Source: Lentisphaerota bacterium (GTDB lineage: Bacteria; Verrucomicrobiota; Lentisphaeria; Victivallales; Victivallaceae). From it: DNA of 47,192 nt. The notes beneath the pieces are model-generated. The model ran no database searches. It had not been told where the DNA came from and worked only from the letters and a program-made list of their open reading frames with translations. How positions within the stretch are numbered: position 1 is the stretch's first letter; every line of letters starts with the position of its first letter. The translations under genes and the position numbers were made by a program. Below, one piece after another: positions 40,702 to 47,192 of the stretch. The stretch is from NCBI GenBank assembly GCA_015061725.1, contig SUVX01000021.1, positions 1 to 47,192 on the forward strand. The letters run 5' to 3'.

Positions 40702-41418
40702 TTATATCCTTACGCTTAATCTGGCAAGCAGAGCTGCCACGGCAAATTCTGTGCGGAGAATATGCGGACCAAGTCCGACTCCCGTAAAGCCGTTGGCAAG
40801 CAGAAAATCGTTTTCGTAATCGGTGAATCCGCCTTCGGGACCCACGGCAAGCAAAACGGGTTTTCCGGCAAAATCCTCAGGAACGCTGTCTGCACCGGGG
40901 ATTCCGGCAATGCGGGCGGCGCCGGGAGAGATTTCCGGTAATTCATCTTCAATAAAGGGTTTGAAACGGGTATGAAAATGGATTTCAGGCAGAATGGTAT
41001 CAGCGCACTGCTCAAGGGCCAGGCGCAGTTCGTTTTCAATATATTCTTCTTTTAAACGCGAACCCTGCCAGAAACTTTTTTCAACTTTGAAGGAATTGAT
41101 AAAATCAATGCGTTTGACGCCCATTTCCACCGCACAATTCAAAACTTTTGTGTAAGTCTGAGGACGGGGCAGGGCAATCAGCAGCGTTACCGGCAGCGGC
41201 GGGGGAGGGGCATCTTCTGCCGTAAAACGCAAGAGAGTTTCTTTTTCATCACAGGAAAGGACTTCAGCGTGTCCGCGCATTCCCCCGAGTACACCCGCAC
41301 GGCACAGTTTGCCGGGGTGAACTTTGATGACGTTGCGCAACTGATCGTGGCGCCGTCCGGAAACGCGCACCACGTCGCTGCTGATAAAATCCTGTTCGTC
41401 TAAAAGTAAAAGATTCAC
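40702..41418 (-). CDS. rsmE: 16S rRNA (uracil-1498-N3) methyltransferase RsmE
   Basis: SPOUT-class methyltransferase. VLLAVGPEGGFTDYENDFLL and VGLGPHILRTEFAVAALLA are the diagnostic SAM-binding knot motifs; KRIDFINSFKVEKSFW matches the conserved K-x-x-R segment region. Length 238 fits. The start codon is GTG, whose GTGA overlaps the pgi stop, indicating translational coupling. Confidence 0.93.
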   Translation of the reverse strand: MNLLLLDEQDFISSDVVRVSGRRHDQLRNVIKVHPGKLCRAGVLGGMRGHAEVLSCDEKETLLRFTAEDAPPPPLPVTLLIALPRPQTYTKVLNCAVEMGVKRIDFINSFKVEKSFWQGSRLKEEYIENELRLALEQCADTILPEIHFHTRFKPFIEDELPEISPGAARIAGIPGADSVPEDFAGKPVLLAVGPEGGFTDYENDFLLANGFTGVGLGPHILRTEFAVAALLARLSVRI

Positions 41419-42983
41419 TTGACTGAATAAATCCAGGTTCCGGAAGTTGTATCAAAGGTGCGGGAAACGTTTTCCGAATTCAGCGCCGCTTTATCCAGAA
41501 GTCCTGCAATTTCAACGGTTTTGTCAGCTTTTCCGACCTTTGCGGCGATATCCGCCGCGGTGCCGGTCAAAGGCGCAAGCGTTTTGAGGGAAGTATTCAA
41601 CTCTGCCGCCAGTTCCAGAATGCCGTTTGCCGCAAGTTTATATGCCTGAACGCCCGGCTGATGGAATGCGTTGATATTGATGAATTCCGCATAAACGGCA
41701 ACAGCCCGTTCATAAAGGGCAATGATTTGTCCCAGGGTGAATTCATCCAGTTTCGGCAGTTTGATCTGAATAGTCTGCCGTCCTTTTCCGCGCAGAGCCG
41801 CAGAAAGTCCTTCAAGGAATCCGTGGAGATAATCGCCCATGGCAAAACCGTCGCCCATGGCAATTTTCTTTGAATCGGACAATACTTCAATAAACGTGGC
41901 GAAAAAGTCATCACGTCCGTCATTGAGCTGCTGGATAAAGGCATGGGCATCGGTACCGCCCTTGTTGCCGAAAACGTTGAGTCCCTGATGGACCTCTTTT
42001 CCGTCAAGATCAAGAGCCTTGCCCAGACTTTCCATAACCAGCTGCTGCAAATAACGTGAAAGCAGTACCAATCGGTCGCTGTAAGGAACGATCACCATGT
42101 TGCGGTCACCTTTGCCTTTTCCGGCAATGTACCACATGGCAGATAACATCATGGCGGGATTGGCTGTCTTTTGAGTGTTTCTTGTCCAGCTGTCCATCGC
42201 ACAGGCTCCCGCGAGGAACTTTTTGAAGTCCACACCGGTCAATGCCGCCGGAACGTGTCCGACGATACTGGTTTCGCTGGTGCGTCCGCCGATGGAATCA
42301 GCCATTTCAAAGACTTTGAGCCATTTATTGCTGCGGGCATGCTGATCCAGCTGGCTGTTTTTCATGGTGATTGCAACGGCGAACTTTGCAAAATCAAGTC
42401 CGTTGGAAGCGTAAAAATCTTCCATCGCAATCATATTGTTTTTGGTTTCCCTGGTGCCGCCGGATTTGGAAATAACCAACTGAAGCGTTCTTTCCGGATC
42501 CATCACTTCAAGCAAATCAGCAAACTCAGCAGAATCTGTGTTATCCAGAAAGTAGAGCTTCAGATTGTTCTTGCGTTTTTCGCGGTCAAATTCGTTCCAG
42601 TAAGGACCGTTGACAGCGAACTGCATCAACTGCGGTCCCAGTGCGGAACCGCCGATACCGTTGACGACCAGGGCATCAAAAGATTTTCCGGTCGCGCCCC
42701 GGATTTCTCCGGAACGGACCTTTTCCGCAAAGTCTTCAACTTCAGCGTAAAGAGCGCTTTGAGTGTAAGTTATGCGGTCGGTGAAATGGGTGACCCGTCT
42801 GTTTTCATCAGGATTTTTGATTTCTCCGGCTTCGATTCGTGCGACTTCTTTTTTTGCGCGTTCAAAAAGCGGCGAGAGTGCATCAATATCACTGTCATTG
42901 AAATTCATTCCTGCAAAAGCGATAGAAAAACCGCTTTCTGCATCGGTCAGCGTGTACTTGCTGTTACGGGCAACCCAATCCAT
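41415..42983 (-). CDS. pgi: Glucose-6-phosphate isomerase
   Basis: Interconversion of glucose 6-phosphate and fructose 6-phosphate. LVISKSGGTRETKNNMIA is the phosphate-binding SIS motif, VNGIGGSALGPQLMQFA precedes it, and NVFGNKGGTDAHAFIQQLNDG (quoted in part) carries the conserved Gln and His region. Length 522 residues. The ATG follows AGGAG by 7 nt, 18 bp after the yebC stop. Confidence 0.93.
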   Translation of the reverse strand: MDWVARNSKYTLTDAESGFSIAFAGMNFNDSDIDALSPLFERAKKEVARIEAGEIKNPDENRRVTHFTDRITYTQSALYAEVEDFAEKVRSGEIRGATGKSFDALVVNGIGGSALGPQLMQFAVNGPYWNEFDREKRKNNLKLYFLDNTDSAEFADLLEVMDPERTLQLVISKSGGTRETKNNMIAMEDFYASNGLDFAKFAVAITMKNSQLDQHARSNKWLKVFEMADSIGGRTSETSIVGHVPAALTGVDFKKFLAGACAMDSWTRNTQKTANPAMMLSAMWYIAGKGKGDRNMVIVPYSDRLVLLSRYLQQLVMESLGKALDLDGKEVHQGLNVFGNKGGTDAHAFIQQLNDGRDDFFATFIEVLSDSKKIAMGDGFAMGDYLHGFLEGLSAALRGKGRQTIQIKLPKLDEFTLGQIIALYERAVAVYAEFININAFHQPGVQAYKLAANGILELAAELNTSLKTLAPLTGTAADIAAKVGKADKTVEIAGLLDKAALNSENVSRTFDTTSGTWIYSVK

Positions 42984-43001
42984 TTGAAACTCCTGGAAAA
43001 A

Positions 43002-43751
43002 TTATTCTTCGATCTGATCGGCGATGGAGTCGTCGATTTCGTGGTTGGCAGTGACCTGCTGGACATCATCCAGATCTTCCATACGTTCCAGAAGACGGAG
43101 AACCTGAGAGGCAACTTTGGGATCGGTCAAATTGACAACCATATCCGGCTTGCGGACGATTTCAGCCTGATCGGTCGGGATGTTGTTGTCGGCAAAGACT
43201 TTGCAGAGGGGTTCGAAGAATTCGGGATCAGCCCAGATTTCAGCGACTTCATCTTCAACAGAAAGATCGTTGGCACCGGCATCAAGGACCAGATCCATAA
43301 GTTTTTCTTCATCAGCCCATTCGCCGGTGATGATGAAGTGAGCCTGGCGCTGGAAGATACGGGAAACCGCACCGGAACCTGCCATATTTCCGCCGTTGCG
43401 GTCGAAGACCATGCGGACTTCGCTGATGGAACGGTTGCGGTTATCAGTCAGGCAGTCAACCACGACGGCAACGCCGCCTGCGGCATATCCTTCATAGACG
43501 ATTTCTTCATAAACGACATCGCCGAGTTCACCGCTGCCTTTTTTGATGGCGCGTTCGATATTGGCGTTGGGCATGTTGGCGGCTTTGGCAGCGGCCAGAG
43601 CAGCGCGCAGACGGGGGTTGGAATCCGGATCGCTGCCGTTTTTGGCGGCAACCATGATTTCTTTACCGATACGTGAAAAAGCCTTGCCTTTGAGTTTGTC
43701 AGCGGCGTCCTTTTTGTGCTTGATGTTAGCCCATTTACTGTGTCCAGACAT
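43002..43751 (-). CDS. yebC: YebC/PmpR-type protein
   Basis: YebC family protein; members act as transcription regulators or in translation of difficult (polyproline) stretches. The N-terminus SGHSKWANIKHKKDAADKLKG and NGGNMAGSGAVSRIFQ are hallmarks, with YEGYAAGGVAVVVDCLTDNRNRS in between (quoted in part). ATG at 43751 is chosen with AAGGAG 7 nt upstream; a TTG two codons earlier is unlikely. Length 249 fits. It is the first gene of the operon, under the promoter at 43801-43829. Confidence 0.95.
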   Translation of the reverse strand: MSGHSKWANIKHKKDAADKLKGKAFSRIGKEIMVAAKNGSDPDSNPRLRAALAAAKAANMPNANIERAIKKGSGELGDVVYEEIVYEGYAAGGVAVVVDCLTDNRNRSISEVRMVFDRNGGNMAGSGAVSRIFQRQAHFIITGEWADEEKLMDLVLDAGANDLSVEDEVAEIWADPEFFEPLCKVFADNNIPTDQAEIVRKPDMVVNLTDPKVASQVLRLLERMEDLDDVQQVTANHEIDDSIADQIEE

Positions 43752-43800
43752 TTTCAATCTCCTTTATAAGTAATGTTTGTGTAGAAAATGTTATCCTATT

Positions 43801-43829
43801 AATATAATGTATCAACCGCAAAATTTCAA
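43801..43829 (-). promoter_or_regulatory. Promoter of yebC-pgi-rsmE-mtnA operon
   Basis: Minus strand TTGAAA (43824-43829), 17-bp spacer, TATATT (43801-43806). Confidence 0.75.
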
Positions 43830-43951
43830 GGAGTCATGTTTTTGACCATTGAAAAAATATTTTGATTCGCTTGACTTCTGTGAAAATATCGCTGTTTTGA
43901 CTCTTATTGAGGGAAATCAGATAAAAAACTCGTTTTTTTACATAAATTGGC

Positions 43952-43980
43952 TTGAAAAGTGAAATAATGAGGACTATATT
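43952..43980 (+). promoter_or_regulatory. Promoter of tRNA-Pro
   Basis: TTGAAA (43952-43957), 17-bp spacer, TATATT (43975-43980), about 40 bp before the tRNA. Confidence 0.75.
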
Positions 43981-44020
43981 ATAAAACAGCGCAGGAAACT
44001 GCGATGAAACCGATTCAAGT

Positions 44021-44098
44021 CGGGGTGTGGCTCAGTCTGGCTAGAGCGCTGCGTTCGGGACGCAGAGGCCGGAGGTTCAAATCCTCTCACCCCGACCA
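44021..44098 (+). tRNA. tRNA-Pro (anticodon CGG)
   Basis: Acceptor arms CGGGGTG and CACCCCG pair perfectly, with discriminator A and an encoded CCA at the 3' end. The D arm contains GGCTCAGTCTGGCTAGAGC. The anticodon stem CTGCG/CGCAG holds loop TTCGGGA, giving CGG. The T arm is GGAGG-TTCAAAT-CCTCT. It decodes CCG proline codons. The DNA directly downstream has integrase-like sequence, so the gene may be an attachment site. Confidence 0.97.
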
Positions 44099-44124
44099 TT
44101 TTTTTTTGCAAAAAGATGGTCAAC

Positions 44125-44161
44125 GAAGCCGTCAGGCTTCACTTCGTGCGGCGACAGCCGC
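44125..44161 (+). other. Two stem-loops downstream of tRNA-Pro
   Basis: GAAGCC-GTCA-GGCTTC (44125-44140) and GCGGC-GACA-GCCGC (44148-44161) are perfect small hairpins between the tRNA and the integrase remnant. They could be part of a tRNA 3' processing or attachment region. Confidence 0.4.
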
Positions 44162-44255
44162 TCTTCTCTTAAAAAACGAAGTTTTTTCTTCACATCTTCA
44201 CATGTCTGGATTCTGCCTTGAAGTGGACCACAAACTGGACCTCACCCCAAGGAAA

Positions 44256-44434
44256 ATGTGTTTCATGGCAGCAGAAATCCCGAATCTCGTCAAGCGTAAT
44301 GGCATCTATTACTTCCGGTGTCGTATTCCCTCTATTTTGACCAATGGTCGTGCACGTGAGTCGGAAGACTTCCGGGCTACGGAGAAGTCATCAGCATCTC
44401 CATTACGGAGAGCAAAGCGGAGACTTGATGGCTG
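44256..44434 (+). pseudogene. Tyrosine integrase N-terminal remnant
   Basis: From the ATG at 44256 or 44265 the translation reads AAEIPNLVKRNGIYYFRCRI, which resembles the short N-terminal domain (L-x-x-R-x-G-x-Y-Y-F-R-x-R-I-P) of tyrosine recombinases of phages and islands. After about 30 residues similarity fades. The reading frame closes at 44434, with the next frame continuing VHVSRKTSGLR. No catalytic core is present. Its place 160 bp after a tRNA gene fits a decayed island integrase. The call rests on pattern recognition. Confidence 0.5.
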
Positions 44435-44625
44435 ACCCGGAAATGGAATTCACCATCATCGGAGACGACTATTACCCAATCAGCTTCCGCAATGATTATC
44501 TGTGCAAACAAAACAGCATCTTTGAAGACGACGGCATAAATCTGCCCCTGCAGCACGACTTAACCACCTTCGCCAACCAATGGATGCGAAACATTGCAGA
44601 ACAACAGAATATTAAGACATTCTGA
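44428..44625 (+). CDS. Small acidic hypothetical protein
   Basis: A 65-residue protein starting MADPEMEFTIIGDDYYPISF. GGAG lies 5 nt upstream of the ATG. It overlaps the end of the integrase remnant by 7 bp. No domain is recognised. The composition (many Asp, Asn, Gln) differs from the chromosomal genes, fitting an island gene. Confidence 0.45.
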   Translation: MADPEMEFTIIGDDYYPISFRNDYLCKQNSIFEDDGINLPLQHDLTTFANQWMRNIAEQQNIKTF

Positions 44626-44635
44626 CAACTTACAA

Positions 44636-44677
44636 TTGAAAAGCACTCAATGCCGTGATATATTACGGTGTTGAGTG
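44636..44677 (+). promoter_or_regulatory. Promoter overlapped by a 34-bp palindromic operator
   Basis: TTGAAA (44636-44641), 17-bp spacer, TATATT (44659-44664). The arms CACTCAATGCCGT (44644-44656) and ACGGTGTTGAGTG (44665-44677) are inverted repeats matching at 11 of 13 positions, with the -10 box in the centre. Confidence 0.7.
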
Positions 44678-44712
44678 TAAAGATAAACTTAATCACAAAT
44701 TGGAGGATAGAT

Positions 44713-44946
44713 ATGGGGAAATACACAATTTACAAAGACGGAAATGCTGGTCCCTATTTAGCCATAGAACCGCAAGATATCTCCGAAGTGGAAACGATGC
44801 TTAAAAATCTTGATATTACGTACTTTAAAGGCTCTCATGTGGTAGATGGGGAAGAGGCAGGTAAGGATTATTTGAGAGTAATTAATATTGACAACGAGAA
44901 ACATACTCAATTGCAAAACGAACTTGATACTCATTTCGCTGAATGA
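44713..44946 (+). CDS. Small hypothetical protein under a palindromic operator
   Basis: A 77-residue protein, MGKYTIYKDGNAGPYLAIEP and onwards. The ATG is chosen because GGAGG lies 7 nt upstream and the promoter start would be near 44671; an in-frame start at 44668 is too close to the promoter. The sequence alternates beta and helix (ISEVETMLKNLDITYFKG). No domain is recognised. The strong palindrome over its -10 box implies repression by a dimeric regulator, perhaps encoded elsewhere in the island. Confidence 0.6.
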   Translation: MGKYTIYKDGNAGPYLAIEPQDISEVETMLKNLDITYFKGSHVVDGEEAGKDYLRVINIDNEKHTQLQNELDTHFAE

Positions 44947-45056
44947 TAATTAGAGAAGAAGGATAAGCGTACAAGCATTGAAAATTAATATTTCCTAAAG
45001 ATTCTTTTAACAGTGCCGTTGTATAATTATCTGATTTTTCTGCTTTAGGCTGTTCA

Positions 45057-46205
45057 TCATTTCTCCTCAAAAAGAGACTTTATATACCGATTATAGCAGA
45101 ACAGCCGATTGCGTTTGTTGCCGGTGGTTTCTTCGATGATGTTGAATTTCAGCAAGTAATTCAACATCTTGCCGATGGTGGCGTTGGTAAGACCTGTCAG
45201 TTCTTTCAGTTTTGCTATGTCTGCTATCGGGTGACGGAGCATTGCCTGATGTACTGCCAAGGCTGATGTTGCCGCTCTGCCAAGTGTGGAAATCTTTGCT
45301 CTGTCGCTTTCGATTTGATTGTGCAGATTCAGTATGATTTCGTTGCTCTCTTTGGCTGTTTTGATGACTGCTTCCAGAAAGAAATCCAGCCAACGTTCCC
45401 AGTCGCCGTTTTCACGGATGCCATTCAGCAAGTCGTAGTAGTATTGACGGTGGCTCTTGAAATAGTAGCTCAGATACAGCAACGGCTGTTTCAGCATTCC
45501 ACCATTGCAAAGCAGCAAGGTAATCAGCAAACGCCCGACTCTGCCGTTGCCATCAAGGAACGGATGTATCGTTTCAAACTGGACGTGACTCAATGCCGCC
45601 TTAACAAGAAGCGGAGTGTTTTCATCGTGCAGAAACTTTTCCAGTTCGCCCATGCATCTTGCCGCTTCTTCCGGCGGTGGAGGTACAAAAAACGCATTCC
45701 CCGGACGGGTTCCTCCTATCCAGTTTTGACTGTGACGGAATTCTCCCGGATTTTTACCGCTGCCACGCCCTTTGGCAAGCAATTCAGCGTGGATTTCCCG
45801 AAGCAAACGCAGCGAAAGCGGGAATCCCTCTTCCAAACGCTTCAAACCGTAAGTCATCGCTGCAACATAATTGCTGACTTCCTGAACATCATCAATAGGA
45901 ACGCCCGGTTTCTCCTTGAGTTCAAACAAGAGTAAGTCAGAAAGCGAAGACTGCGTACCTTCGATTTGCGAAGACAACACCGCTTCTTTGCGAATGAACA
46001 TATAGAGGAATATTCCGACATCCGGAAGCAGATTTGCTGAACCATCCAGTTTGCCAAGCAAAAAAGCAGCTTCATCCAGCTTTTTCTGCAACTCCCCCGT
46101 AATTTCCAATGCCGGAAACGGCGGCAACGGATTGGGGATAAAGGCTTTTACCGTTTCCCCGACCGTACTGACTGTTTCATAACGTCCTTGCAGACCCCGT
46201 TTCAT
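45057..46205 (-). CDS. Fic family protein with C-terminal winged helix
   Basis: A 382-residue Fic-domain protein, predicted to transfer AMP or a related nucleotide moiety to a protein. The active-site motif HPFLDGNGRVGR (about residues 214-225) is intact. The inhibitory motif SSQIEG (78-83, S-x-x-x-E-G) lies N-terminal, the class II arrangement in which the enzyme restrains itself. RHSQNWIGG and FVPPPPEE match the flap region. The C-terminus is a winged helix (IADIAKLKELTGLTNATIGK, then LLKFNIIEETTG). The start at 46205 has GGAGAGG close upstream and is preferred over 46235. The promoter is at 46244-46272. The island location suggests a mobile or defence-related role; that is inference. Confidence 0.9.
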   Translation of the reverse strand: MKRGLQGRYETVSTVGETVKAFIPNPLPPFPALEITGELQKKLDEAAFLLGKLDGSANLLPDVGIFLYMFIRKEAVLSSQIEGTQSSLSDLLLFELKEKPGVPIDDVQEVSNYVAAMTYGLKRLEEGFPLSLRLLREIHAELLAKGRGSGKNPGEFRHSQNWIGGTRPGNAFFVPPPPEEAARCMGELEKFLHDENTPLLVKAALSHVQFETIHPFLDGNGRVGRLLITLLLCNGGMLKQPLLYLSYYFKSHRQYYYDLLNGIRENGDWERWLDFFLEAVIKTAKESNEIILNLHNQIESDRAKISTLGRAATSALAVHQAMLRHPIADIAKLKELTGLTNATIGKMLNYLLKFNIIEETTGNKRNRLFCYNRYIKSLFEEK

Positions 46206-46243
46206 AATCCTCTCCAAATTAAAATAACATACCATCTTGCTTT

Positions 46244-46272
46244 AAGATAACGCAATATCGTAAAATATGCAA
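46244..46272 (-). promoter_or_regulatory. Promoter of fic gene
   Basis: Minus strand TTGCAT (46267-46272), 17-bp spacer, TATCTT (46244-46249). ATCTT/AAGAT forms an inverted repeat over the -10 end (46234-46248), a possible operator. Confidence 0.5.
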
Positions 46273-46412
46273 GTCATTTATTTCAACTTTTTCAGAAAAA
46301 TCCCTGTTTTTTCTGCTGTTTCTACTGTATCTGCTGTTTTTTTTCAAAAATTTTTCACAAGCGGCATAAGATTTTTGTTTCGGGGGCGCATTAGATAGCA
46401 GTTACAGGATAG

Positions 46413-46658
46413 CGGTTCCTCTCAAAAACGCTGCTGTTTGACAACCGAATCAAGTTTGAAGAAAAGTCTGAAGGAATCGAAACGAAAAACCTGTTTGCGG
46501 CAGATGCCGTGAACGCAAATATTATTCAGACTTCGGCTTACCAGTCGAAAAATAAACGCCTTGAGTGGCGAAACAGTGGTTTATCAGTATCGTTCCAGAA
46601 AAACGAACTCATAATAATTACCGGGAAAGTGATGTCCCAACATCCTCTCAAATGTTGA
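46413..46658 (+). other. Open frame without a start codon, possible gene fragment
   Basis: After TAG at 46410 an open frame of 81 codons runs to TGA (46656-46658). It reads TLLFDNRIKFEEKSEGIETK and continues NLFAADAVNANIIQTSAYQS. The composition is protein-like, but no ATG, GTG or TTG occurs in a sensible place and no ribosome site is seen. It may be the 3' remnant of an island gene. Apart from this and the fic promoter, nothing is recognised in 46206-46707. Confidence 0.3.
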
Positions 46659-46707
46659 GTTGGAATTTGTTCTTTTTTAACAATAACAACTTATATGAGG
46701 TATTACT

Positions 46708-47192
46708 ATGAGTAATAAATCTGAATTCGTTGCTAGCATTCTTGAATCTTGTGAAATCAAATTTGAGCTGCCGCCTGTTATCCTTCCCGGCAAGGGAGTT
46801 TGTATCACAGATACGGCAAATATGCTGGCAGAGGCTTATCAGGATTCCCATGCAGAAGCCCGTCTTTATAACCGTGGAAATGCTGTCTTTTGCGTGACAA
46901 GAGACAACAACGGTGCGATGCTTACTGCATTGTCTTCGCAGCGTGCCTGTTCTGAATTTGAACTGGTCTCAACGCTGTTGAAGATAGGTCAGTCTGGGCT
47001 GGAAAAAACAATCAGTTCTCCGGCTACAGCAAAAACTCTTCTTTCGTCTTCGACTTTTCTTAACTCAATTCCCAAAATCAATCTTGTTACCAACTCTCCG
47101 GTCATTCTCAAAAACGAGGATAACACATGCCGTGTCGTAAATTCTTATGATGCAAAAAGCGGTATCCTCTCAACGGGAGTCCCGGCAGAAGA
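46708..47192 (+). CDS. Partial island protein, primase/helicase N-terminus-like
   Basis: The frame opens at ATG 46708 (MSNKSEFVASILES) after TGAGGT and runs off the window end (161 codons seen). The order of features resembles the N-terminal part of primase/helicase proteins of phages and integrative elements: AEARLYNRGNAVFCVTRDNN, then a helix ending SSPATAKTLLSS, then LVTNSPVILKNEDNTCRVVN and YDAKSGILSTG, where relatives have a PVL...DG...PGYD-x-x-TG pattern. The catalytic part would lie beyond the window. Family assignment is by pattern only. Confidence 0.55.
   Translation, partial: MSNKSEFVASILESCEIKFELPPVILPGKGVCITDTANMLAEAYQDSHAEARLYNRGNAVFCVTRDNNGAMLTALSSQRACSEFELVSTLLKIGQSGLEKTISSPATAKTLLSSSTFLNSIPKINLVTNSPVILKNEDNTCRVVNSYDAKSGILSTGVPAE

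Noticed and set aside
42171..43676. 501-codon plus-strand open frame
   Set aside because: It spans the antisense of both pgi and yebC, which are certain genes. It has no domain and no start signal of its own.
44240..44250. CTCACCCC after the tRNA as a second attachment site
   Set aside because: Only eight bases match the tRNA 3' end, which is expected by chance at this length. A true att repeat should be longer.
44004..44435. 143-codon frame beginning before the tRNA
   Set aside because: Its first 30 codons are the tRNA gene itself. Only the part from 44256 on has protein-like similarity, reported as an integrase remnant.

Overview
This window looks like chromosome from a Lentisphaerota-type bacterium (Victivallales-like, probably gut-associated). 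This is an inference from content: four type II pseudopilin-like proteins with the [14 protein letters not shown] core and a C-terminal H-X9-DG-like motif, GntR/LacI-type regulators placed directly before pseudopilins and secreted carbohydrate-active enzymes, and a housekeeping set typical of a Gram-negative (LolCD, UppP, TviBC). No rRNA and no CRISPR array is present. A vegetative promoter signature, TTGAMA (or close), 17 bp, TATATT/TATCTT, recurs in front of more than ten genes and was used to settle several start codons.

Layout. 0-2.1 kb: a pseudopilin gene whose N-terminus is interrupted by a hairpin repeat, then a stand-alone class II glutamine amidotransferase and a bidirectional terminator. 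2.4-9.5 kb (minus): an acetyl-xylan-esterase-like tandem hydrolase, and an operon of GntR/LacI regulator, pseudopilin and large LamG/CBM9/GH123-like protein; both units share a promoter/operator block. 9.6-12 kb (plus): TviB/TviC for UDP-GalNAcA. 12-17.2 kb (minus): a second regulator, pseudopilin, hydrolase, GH28 operon. 17.3-20.2 kb (minus): polysaccharide deacetylase, membrane protein and RsmG, plus an esterase. 20.3-26.6 kb: a secreted basic-tailed protein, MATE exporter, FAD oxidoreductase, PrmA and a membrane-anchored MerR-like coiled-coil protein. 26.8-31.3 kb (plus): a tight operon of a double-HTH protein, small membrane protein, UppP, ProC, CE15-like esterase and a 60-bp-repeat protein.

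31.3-32.1 kb is an intergenic repeat nest with 9-bp minisatellites. 32.1-36.8 kb: NAD synthetase (its glutaminase Cys appears lost), LolC, LolD and a UPF0489 protein. 37-39.3 kb: AhpD-like protein and pseudopilin, divergent from a secreted protein. 39.6-43.8 kb (minus): operon yebC-pgi-rsmE-mtnA.

44.0-47.2 kb: tRNA-Pro(CGG) followed by what looks like a genomic island: an integrase remnant, small proteins (one under a large palindromic operator), a Fic protein and the start of a primase-like gene that runs off the window.

The most unusual material is not protein coding. One repeat family is a long perfect hairpin element; it sits just past the stop codons of four same-strand genes and once inside a pseudopilin gene. 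The other is a set of dispersed cassettes whose 9-bp tandem unit changes from cassette to cassette while, in two of them, the flanks stay conserved. A stem-loop with a compensatory change inside the 5' coding region of two pseudopilin paralogues is a third signal that gene calling would miss.
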